Shown here one piece after another: positions 1 to 4,533 of a stretch of 7,034 nt of DNA. The stretch lies in the NCBI GenBank assembly GCA_947175975.1, contig CAMWOX010000082.1, forward strand, positions 1 through 7,034, written 5' to 3'. Every line of letters starts with the position of its first letter. The first letter of the stretch is position 1. The translations under genes were made by a program, and so were the position numbers. The DNA is from an uncultured Ruminococcus sp. (GTDB taxonomy: Bacteria > Bacillota > Clostridia > Oscillospirales > Ruminococcaceae). The notes under the pieces were generated by a model, which searched no databases, was not told where the DNA came from, and saw nothing but the letters and a program-made list of their open reading frames with translations.

Positions 1-8
1 CAGAAACT

Positions 9-37
9 ATTATAGCACAGGATTTTTCATTTGTCAA
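9..37 (-). promoter_or_regulatory. Consensus sigma-A promoter reading leftward out of the window
   Basis: On the minus strand, TTGACA (37-32) and TATAAT (14-9) are separated by exactly 17 bases, a perfect match to the housekeeping promoter consensus. Transcription would start near position 2 and run out of the left end, so the gene it serves is not visible. It is divergent to the promoter at 80-108, and the two share the A/T-rich core at 38-79. Confidence 0.85.
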
Positions 38-79
38 GCTATTTTTTCAAAAAAATTAAAAATATTTTTCTGAAACTAC

Positions 80-108
80 TTGCCATTTACGGCAGAAAAT
101 GCTATAAT
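80..108 (+). promoter_or_regulatory. Strong sigma-A promoter of the membrane-protein gene
   Basis: TTGCCA (80-85) and TATAAT (103-108) are spaced by 17 bases, so transcription should start near 114-116, about 50 bases before the ATG at 167. The A- and T-tracts at 41-70 immediately upstream could act as an UP element or a bend. This promoter rules out the in-frame TTG at 80 as a start codon, because that codon lies inside the -35 box. Confidence 0.85.
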
Positions 109-166
109 AGCTAATAGCATCTCTATTTTATTATTTCAGAAACTAAAAAAAGAAAGGAAAATCGGA

Positions 167-1267
167 ATGGGTGCTAAATTCTTTGGGAATAAATGGACAA
201 AACGAGTCTTCTCTCTACTCAGTCCATTTTACTGTGCAATTATCATCTTTTTTGCCTATCTGTCTGTCTTTTACACACTCGATCTGCGTGAACCAGGTAC
301 TGCCTGCATGATCGTCACAGGCGGATCCGTTCTGGCACTGACAACAATGCTCTATACACGGAAACAGCTACTCACAAAAATTACAAGCCTTGTCATGCTG
401 CCTGTCATGGTACTTCCTGTGATGATCTATTTCGGACAATGGAACATTCTTGCACCGCTTGCTTTAATGGCTCTTGCAATTTTCTTCCTGTCTGGTCTTA
501 GCGAGACAGCAAAGACGATCTGGGGTACGATCTTCCTGCTGGTCTATCTGGTCGGCTCACTTGTGTATTTTCTGGTCACTTCCATGTTTGCACCTGCAAC
601 CGTCACAACAACTGTTAAGACAGGTGTTTCCCCGTCAGGTCTGTATCGCTATGAAGTCACAAATACAACAGACAGTTCCAACGGCAGTACGAAAATTTCT
701 GTTGAAAGCAATACACTTGACAAAGTGTATTTTGACATGTTCTATTTCCGGATCAAAGGGCTTTCTCATGATGTTTTAATTGAACGCCCGTTGCAGGAAA
801 CCTGTGAAATCGAATGGAAAACAGAAAGCCGTCAGGAAATCACAGAGCAGTTATATGCATTGTCTGATGAGATTCAGGTCACACTCAGCGATAAGCAAAT
901 GGATCTGCTGGGACGTGATGCCTACGAAGTCATGTTCAATAACGGGCAGACCATGAAAATGACACAGGAAGATTACCACAAGACGATTATCTCACTCGGC
1001 GAACGGGAACGTGCTGTACTTGAGACTGAAAAAGAACAGCTTCAACTGGATTCTCTCAGTGAGAAAGCCAGGGAAAAGCTCGGTATTACAGTAGAAGATT
1101 TCAAAACTGTGACACTCTCTACTCTGACAGATCAGGAGTTGGAGAGTCTTGGCATCCCGGATGAGGGTGATGTCATGTACTACAACGGCAAAGTTGTATT
1201 CCGGTATTATATCGCTATTCTGGAAGAATATTTCGACTTGTCAAAACAAGATATTGGCTTGATGTAG
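167..1267 (+). CDS. Five-helix membrane protein with C-terminal soluble domain, unknown function
   Basis: I do not recognise this 366-residue protein. The ATG at 167 was chosen because it follows AAAGGA (153-158) by 8 bases and lies after the promoter; the longer in-frame reading starts inside the -35 box. After a basic N-terminus there are about five hydrophobic segments (residues 14-37, 45-63, 70-88, 91-110 and 117-140). A Thr/Ser-rich linker and a hydrophilic C-terminal domain follow (about 145-366). With the basic N-terminus inside, five helices would place that domain outside the cell, but this is inference. The C-terminal domain contains a repeated motif, TL(S/T)D..x..LG followed by VM(F/Y)xNG, at about 239-265 and 319-345, and a charged probably helical stretch at 278-306. 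It is a single-gene unit ending at the terminator at 1289-1324. The frame is certain; the role is unknown. Confidence 0.9.
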   Translation: MGAKFFGNKWTKRVFSLLSPFYCAIIIFFAYLSVFYTLDLREPGTACMIVTGGSVLALTTMLYTRKQLLTKITSLVMLPVMVLPVMIYFGQWNILAPLALMALAIFFLSGLSETAKTIWGTIFLLVYLVGSLVYFLVTSMFAPATVTTTVKTGVSPSGLYRYEVTNTTDSSNGSTKISVESNTLDKVYFDMFYFRIKGLSHDVLIERPLQETCEIEWKTESRQEITEQLYALSDEIQVTLSDKQMDLLGRDAYEVMFNNGQTMKMTQEDYHKTIISLGERERAVLETEKEQLQLDSLSEKAREKLGITVEDFKTVTLSTLTDQELESLGIPDEGDVMYYNGKVVFRYYIAILEEYFDLSKQDIGLM

Positions 1268-1288
1268 TCTGGTATAACCGGCAAAACA

Positions 1289-1324
1289 AAAAAAGCTGCT
1301 GCAAACCCCATGCAGCAGTTTTTT
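1289..1324 (+). terminator. Bidirectional intrinsic terminator
   Basis: CTGCTGCA (1296-1303) pairs perfectly with TGCAGCAG (1311-1318) around a 7-base loop AACCCCA. A-tract and T-tract flanks (1289-1294 and 1319-1324) extend the stem. On the plus strand it is followed by six T and ends the membrane-protein transcript. On the minus strand the stem is followed by seven T, so it can equally end a leftward transcript such as the candidate RNA from about 1412. Confidence 0.9.
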
Positions 1325-1412
1325 AAAACCCTTACCCCTTTTGCTGTTCTGCCGCCTATCCCCATAAACGACAGAACAAAATGATTTATCATGCAGATAA
1401 GAACTATATCAT
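1289..1412 (-). ncRNA. Candidate minus-strand small RNA with G-rich loops
   Basis: Minus-strand elements fall in the order expected of a small RNA gene: extended -10 (TATGCTATAAT, 1429-1419), a predicted start near 1412, a hairpin and a U-tailed terminator (1324-1289). The hairpin arms are 1378-1369 and 1354-1345, ten pairs. One of these is G-U on the minus strand but C-A on the plus strand, which favours the minus strand as the transcribed one. G-runs sit in the hairpin loop (about 1363-1360), in the linker (about 1338-1330) and in the terminator loop (1309-1306). The -35 region (CAAATT) is poor. A minus-strand reading frame starting at 1392 has no ribosome binding site and runs through the terminator, so I treat the RNA as non-coding. 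Confidence 0.4.
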
Positions 1413-1434
1413 GATAGTATTATAGCATACTATC
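1413..1434. repeat. Inverted repeat, candidate operator
   Basis: GATAGTAT (1413-1420) and ATACTATC (1427-1434) are perfect 8-base arms separated by 6 bases. It overlaps a second perfect palindrome, TATCATGATA (1407-1416). The repeat lies 63 bases upstream of the WYL regulator's ATG and covers the minus-strand -10. Autoregulator binding is a reasonable guess but not shown by the sequence. I found no convincing plus-strand promoter for the regulator between 1325 and 1496. Confidence 0.5.
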
Positions 1435-1447
1435 TGTTCAGAATTTG
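1419..1447 (-). promoter_or_regulatory. Possible extended -10 promoter, divergent from the WYL regulator
   Basis: On the minus strand the sequence reads TATG-C-TATAAT (1429-1419), which is an extended -10 with a perfect hexamer. The -35 position at 17-base spacing (1447-1442, CAAATT) does not match the consensus, but extended -10 promoters tolerate that. The -10 lies within the inverted repeat at 1413-1434, so a bound repressor would block it. Confidence 0.45.
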
Positions 1448-1496
1448 CATAACTAGAATTTTTTTAAATTTAATTTCAGGAGATTTTAAGATTATT

Positions 1497-2465
1497 ATGG
1501 AACACCAGAGAATTATTTACATCCTGGATTATCTTTCCAGTCAAACCAATGAAAAAAAGCAGGTCACACTCAAAGAGATCCAGAAACATCTCGAAAGCTA
1601 TGAAGAAATCCGGACTCCATCTATTCTTACAATCCGCAGAGATATAGAACGTTTGCAGACTTCCGGAAATGATATCCGTGTGACTTCCGGCAAACACAAC
1701 ACAGCATATTATTATCTCGTCCGGAAAAGCTTTACATTCAATGAAATCCGGTTTATTGTCGATTCCGTGAGCATCAATCAATTTTTATCAGACCATCAGA
1801 AACAGAATTTAATTAAAAAATTCGAGGGTCTGTGTTCTGTTGATGAAGTCAGACAACTCATCAGCCGGATCTCTCTCAGAAATCAGCTCCGACCTTCTAT
1901 GGATCTGTTGGAAAATCTGGATCTTGTTCACCAGATTATCTCAGAAAATCGGAAAATCAATTTTGAATATGGCAAATATGATACCCGGAAACAGATCCGT
2001 TATTATGATAAAAGCCGTGAAATGATCCCCTGCAAAGTGGTCTATTTCAATGAAAGATTCTATCTGAAATGCATCAATGAAATCACACATGAAACAAGAA
2101 CCTACCGGATTGATCGCATGAAAAATATCAAGAAAGGCGAGACAACGGATCTGAGACCAATCCTGCCGGAAGCAGAGGGTGTTGTCCTGGATATGTTTGA
2201 GCCGGAACGCTACGAACATGTCAGACTTCGGATCAAGAAATTTTTACTGGATGACATGATGGAACAGTTCCGGGATTCTATTTCTGTACAGGAAGAGCCG
2301 GCACATCCGGATTGTGTAATTGTGCGTGTCAAAGTCGGCATCAGCCGGGGATTTTACAGGTGGGTCATGAAATATGGTGCAGACATGGAAATCCTCTTTC
2401 CGGAATCCATCCGGGAAGAATTTACACAGAAACTTCGTGAAGTGACAGCATTATACCAGGAATGA
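1497..2465 (+). CDS. WYL-domain transcriptional regulator
   Basis: This is a 322-residue DNA-binding regulator of the DeoR-like HTH plus WYL family. The N-terminal winged helix spans about residues 1-75, with a recognition-helix-like stretch at 41-55 (PSILTIRRDIERL). The WYL domain is about 140-212: the hallmark W-Y-L is F188-Y189-L190, and the conserved arginine cluster is RTYRIDR (201-207). The C-terminal WCX-like extension (about 235-320) contains FYRWVMKYG and ends in a Y-rich helix. WYL domains are known to sense nucleic-acid or nucleotide ligands in several characterised members; the ligand here is unknown. AGGAG (1478-1482) is 14 bases from the ATG, longer than ideal, and an ATT codon at 1491 would fit the spacing better, but ATG is preferred. 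Its stop codon overlaps the terminator T-tract of the opposing RNA. Confidence 0.9.
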   Translation: MEHQRIIYILDYLSSQTNEKKQVTLKEIQKHLESYEEIRTPSILTIRRDIERLQTSGNDIRVTSGKHNTAYYYLVRKSFTFNEIRFIVDSVSINQFLSDHQKQNLIKKFEGLCSVDEVRQLISRISLRNQLRPSMDLLENLDLVHQIISENRKINFEYGKYDTRKQIRYYDKSREMIPCKVVYFNERFYLKCINEITHETRTYRIDRMKNIKKGETTDLRPILPEAEGVVLDMFEPERYEHVRLRIKKFLLDDMMEQFRDSISVQEEPAHPDCVIVRVKVGISRGFYRWVMKYGADMEILFPESIREEFTQKLREVTALYQE

Positions 2466-2504
2466 AAAAAAATACATCCGGAATAGAAAACAAATTCCGG
2501 ATGT
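2465..2504 (-). terminator. Intrinsic terminator of the minus-strand tRNA-like RNA
   Basis: ACATCCGGAAT (2474-2484) and ATTCCGGATGT (2494-2504) form a perfect 11-bp stem with a 9-base loop. Read on the minus strand it is followed by TATTTTTTTT (2474-2465), a strong U-tract. The plus side after the stem has no T-run, so the element is oriented to stop leftward transcription. The T-tract abuts and overlaps the stop codon of the WYL gene. Confidence 0.9.
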
Positions 2505-2515
2505 GCCTGTCAGAA

Positions 2516-2586
2516 ATCCCGCAGGCGGAATTGAACCGCCGTCTCTTCCATGGCATGGAAGTATCCTGTCACTGAACGATACGGAA
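2516..2586 (-). tRNA. tRNA-Gly(GCC)-like cloverleaf with atypical D-loop and acceptor
   Basis: The minus strand folds as a complete 71-nt cloverleaf. The acceptor is TTCCGTA/TGCGGGA (7 pairs, two G-U) with discriminator T at 2516. The D-stem is GTTC/GGAT with a 7-nt loop AGTGACA. The anticodon stem is CTTCC/GGAAG with loop ATGCCAT, so the anticodon GCC is at 2554-2552. The variable loop is 4 nt. The T-stem is GGCGG/CCGCC with canonical loop TTCAATT. CCA is not encoded. The oddities are the D-loop G18-G19 reading G-A, which loses the G19-C56 contact; a U1-A72/U2-G71 start instead of the G1-C72/C2-G71 known as glycine identity pairs in E. coli; and A32-U38. U73 and C35/C36 are kept. It could be a specialised, non-translational or decaying tRNA-Gly. 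It is the second module of a two-unit transcript. Confidence 0.7.
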
Positions 2587-2651
2587 ATGCCAGGCGGAAA
2601 AATCCGCATCTTCTGCGTGAGGCGCAGACACTTTCAGTTAAGCTACTGACA
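2587..2651 (-). ncRNA. Degenerate tRNA-like structure upstream of the Gly-like tRNA
   Basis: A truncated cloverleaf can be drawn on the minus strand. The acceptor is TGTCAG/CTGGCA (six pairs, one G-U), followed by TA and a D-stem GCTT/AAGT with a 6-nt loop. The anticodon-type stem is TCTGC/GCAGA (2628-2612) with loop GCCTCAC, the variable loop is AGAT, and the T-type hairpin is GCGG/CCGC with a T-rich loop. Loop positions 34-38 (CTCAC) match a tRNA-Glu(CUC), but U33 is C and the TTCRA T-loop motif is absent, so normal decoding is unlikely. Its last base (2587) directly abuts the next cloverleaf. It may be a tRNA fossil, a tRNA mimic or a structured leader. Confidence 0.5.
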
Positions 2652-2656
2652 GTTTC

Positions 2657-2685
2657 AGTATAACACATTTTTTTAGATTTGTCAA
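2657..2685 (-). promoter_or_regulatory. Consensus promoter of the tRNA-like RNA
   Basis: On the minus strand TTGACA (2685-2680) and TATACT (2662-2657) are exactly 17 bases apart. The predicted start is near 2653-2650, which coincides with the 5' strand of the first tRNA-like acceptor stem. The -35 overlaps the ribosome binding site region (AAGGGAG, 2684-2690) of the divergent dehydrogenase gene, so the two units share control DNA. Such strength is typical of stable-RNA promoters. Confidence 0.9.
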
Positions 2686-2701
2686 GGGAGTTTGAAAAAT
2701 T

Positions 2702-3724
2702 ATGAGAAAAAGAATTTGTCTAATATGCCGGCAAAGAAATATGGAATCTTACGGCATCTGTCCTGCCTGCCAGGAACTCAATGACCGGATGCGTGGCATT
2801 TATTGTGATCTGTCTGGAAAAACAGCCGTCGTAACCGGTGGCAGAATCAAAATCGGCTATGCAGTCTGCCTGCGACTGCTCCGGCAAGGTGCTTCTGTGA
2901 TCGCTATTACACGTTATCCAAAATCTGCTCTGGAAAATTACATGCAAGAACCGGATTATCAAGATTTCCGGGACAGACTGACAGTAATCGGATTTGATCT
3001 GATGCGAGTGGATCGCATTCAGGAATTAATTGCTAATATTGCACAGATCTGCCATGGCAAACTGGATATTCTGATTAACAATGCGGCACAGACGGTCAAA
3101 AAATCAAATGCCTATTATGCGGAACTCACAGCACATGAAAATATGCTCAAATTAGAAAGCAAATCCCTTGTGCCGGTTGCAGTACCCGTTGCAGACTTTT
3201 CCATCATGCCCAGTGTACAGGTGACGGATTACAGCGAAACGCCAGATTCTAATTCCTGGGTACGCAAGCCGGAAGAAATTTCTCCGCAGGAATTATTAGA
3301 AGTCCAGCTCATCAACGTGACTGCGCCTTTCCTGCTCACGAACGGACTGAAACAATATCTCATACATGATCCGGATTGCAATAAATTTGTCATCAATGTC
3401 AGCTCCGTGGAGGGCAGATTCAACACCAAACAGAAATTAGCCCGTCACGTCCATACCAATATGGCAAAGGCATCCCTGAACATGATGACGCATTCGATTG
3501 CATCTGATTTTGAAAAAGACAGAATTTTTGTCTATTCCTGTGATCCTGGCTGGGTATCGAACCAATTTCCTCCGGAATATGCCGTCAGCAAGGATTTCAA
3601 GCCCTATCTGGACTATGAGGACGGTGCGGCAAGAATCCTCTATCCTGTGACATTGCATCTGCATGATAACAAAATCAAGGATTATGGCATGTTCTATAAA
3701 GATTTCAGAATCATAGAGTATTAA
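2702..3724 (+). CDS. Zinc-ribbon short-chain dehydrogenase/reductase-like protein
   Basis: This is a 340-residue SDR-fold protein, predicted to be cytoplasmic. Residues 1-25 hold two CxxC pairs (C6/C9 and C20/C23), a likely small zinc ribbon. The Rossmann domain follows: the nucleotide-binding glycine motif TGGRIKIG is at 45-52, D99 lies after strand 4, NNAAQT is at 126-131, SSVEG at 234-238 and DPGWVS at 281-286. The usual catalytic YxxxK reads TNMAK (252-256), so lysine remains but tyrosine is threonine. I recall this HTNMAK form in a distinct SDR subfamily, so it is probably not a recent mutation. An insertion at about 140-195 lengthens the region before the active site. The substrate is unknown. 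AAGGGAG (2684-2690) is 11 bases from the ATG. It is a single-gene unit ending at the stem-loop at 3730-3761, with no clear plus-strand promoter. Confidence 0.85.
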   Translation: MRKRICLICRQRNMESYGICPACQELNDRMRGIYCDLSGKTAVVTGGRIKIGYAVCLRLLRQGASVIAITRYPKSALENYMQEPDYQDFRDRLTVIGFDLMRVDRIQELIANIAQICHGKLDILINNAAQTVKKSNAYYAELTAHENMLKLESKSLVPVAVPVADFSIMPSVQVTDYSETPDSNSWVRKPEEISPQELLEVQLINVTAPFLLTNGLKQYLIHDPDCNKFVINVSSVEGRFNTKQKLARHVHTNMAKASLNMMTHSIASDFEKDRIFVYSCDPGWVSNQFPPEYAVSKDFKPYLDYEDGAARILYPVTLHLHDNKIKDYGMFYKDFRIIEY

Positions 3725-3729
3725 TCATC

Positions 3730-3761
3730 AAATCCCGTAAACTTTTATGTTTACGGGATTT
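3730..3761 (+). terminator. Stem-loop terminator after the dehydrogenase
   Basis: AAATCCCGTAAAC (3730-3742) and GTTTACGGGATTT (3749-3761) form a perfect 13-bp stem with loop TTTTAT. The T-tail is short (ATTTGTGC), so termination may be less efficient than at the other hairpins here. Symmetry would allow some effect in both directions. Confidence 0.75.
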
Positions 3762-3786
3762 GTGCATATAAAAAGCGAAAAAAGGA

Positions 3787-3816
3787 TATACAAAAGACAT
3801 ATTTGTATGTGATAAT
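3787..3816 (+). promoter_or_regulatory. Putative promoter and overlapping inverted repeat of the two-component operon
   Basis: GATAAT (3811-3816) preceded by TGT makes an extended -10, and TATACA (3787-3792) at 18 bases is a partial -35. A perfect inverted repeat, ATACAAA (3788-3794) and TTTGTAT (3802-3808) with a 7-base spacer, spans the -35 and spacer. It is a candidate site for autoregulation by the response regulator encoded just downstream. Confidence 0.5.
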
Positions 3817-3842
3817 AAAACTATCATATAAAGGAGCTTCTT

Positions 3843-4520
3843 ATGATGAAAAAAATTCTGCTGATAGAAGATGATTTGCAAATTTGTGAAGTCATCAAAA
3901 AATACTTCATTAACAAGGGAACGGAAATCTGTGCAATACAGAATGGCAAAGAGGCATTATATACAGTAAAATATAATCTGTCAAATCACGAACTGATCTT
4001 ACTGGACATTATGCTGCCTGACACAGACGGTTTTACCATATGCCGTGAAATCAGAAAAAACAGTGACATTCCTGTTATCTTTATCACTGCCCGTGCAAGA
4101 GAGGAAGATATACTTCATGGTTATGCCATTGGCTGTGATGACTATATCATCAAACCATTTCTGCTGTCCGCATTATATGCAAAATGTGATGTCCTGATCA
4201 GACGTTCACAAGGCACAGTAACTAATACTATGCTGACATGCGGAGCAATCCGGTTAGATACCCGTATGCTCACCTGTTATGTGAGTGAACAGGAAATTGA
4301 ACTTCCTCCGAAACAGTTTGCGATATTGCATTATCTTATGCTGCATAAGGGCTGGACAGTCGGCAGAGAAACTTTGCTTGACAGAATATGGGGGAATGAC
4401 TACTTCGGAAGTGACCGTGTTGTAGACAACCACATCAAAAAACTTCGGAAAGCACTTGGCAATGCGGGCGGACAAATCAAAACACTTGTCGGCAGAGGTT
4501 ACAAACTTACAGAACAATAA
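3843..4520 (+). CDS. OmpR/PhoB-family response regulator
   Basis: This is a 225-residue cytoplasmic response regulator. The receiver domain (about 1-120) has the acidic pair D10/D11, phospho-acceptor D55 in LLDIMLPD, T82 and K104 in the IIKPF motif. The C-terminal winged helix (about 130-225) ends with the typical VGRGYKL. AAAGGAG (3830-3836) lies 6 bases from the ATG at 3843 and 9 from a second ATG at 3846; either could be used. The cognate kinase starts 13 bases after the stop, so the two form an operon and a signalling pair. No third gene follows in the operon, so the regulated targets are not visible; an inverted repeat in the promoter suggests self-regulation. The length and all key residues are normal for the family. 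Confidence 0.95.
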   Translation: MMKKILLIEDDLQICEVIKKYFINKGTEICAIQNGKEALYTVKYNLSNHELILLDIMLPDTDGFTICREIRKNSDIPVIFITARAREEDILHGYAIGCDDYIIKPFLLSALYAKCDVLIRRSQGTVTNTMLTCGAIRLDTRMLTCYVSEQEIELPPKQFAILHYLMLHKGWTVGRETLLDRIWGNDYFGSDRVVDNHIKKLRKALGNAGGQIKTLVGRGYKLTEQ

Positions 4521-4533
4521 CGAGGTGATACGT

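Larger units (their letters stand above)
2465..2653 (-). ncRNA. Transcript carrying two tandem tRNA-like domains
   Basis: Between a perfect promoter (2685-2657) and a perfect terminator (2504-2465) lies a roughly 185-nt minus-strand RNA without a supportable reading frame. It begins near 2653-2650, right at the first stem of a degenerate tRNA-like fold (2651-2587), which abuts a full cloverleaf (2586-2516). A 9-base direct repeat, TTCCGCCTG on the minus strand, occurs in the T-arm of each unit (2599-2591 and 2530-2522), 69 bases apart, about one tRNA length. This suggests a tandem relationship. CTGTCAG near the 5' end (2652-2646) is also complementary to CTGACAG (2513-2507), giving an alternative long-range closing stem. 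I do not know a described RNA family with this arrangement. Confidence 0.7.

Noticed and set aside
1..145. Repeat of CAGAAACTA at 1-9 and 137-145
   Set aside because: Nine bases in A-rich DNA can recur by chance, and nothing links the two copies.
80..166. TTG start at 80 giving a 29-residue longer membrane protein
   Set aside because: The codon lies in the -35 box and the extension includes the -10; the ATG at 167 has a good ribosome binding site and follows the predicted transcript start.
1207..1392. 61-residue minus-strand protein
   Set aside because: It has no ribosome binding site, runs through the terminator hairpin and overlaps the end of the membrane-protein gene in antisense.
2465..2653. 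T-box riboswitch or tmRNA
   Set aside because: No T-box consensus or downstream synthetase or amino-acid gene is seen on the minus strand. There is also no tag reading frame or tmRNA-type end pairing with an Ala-like acceptor.
4456..4533. Kinase start at the ATG at 4456 overlapping the response-regulator gene
   Set aside because: GAGGTG sits six bases before the ATG at 4534, and the upstream extension is just another frame of the regulator gene.
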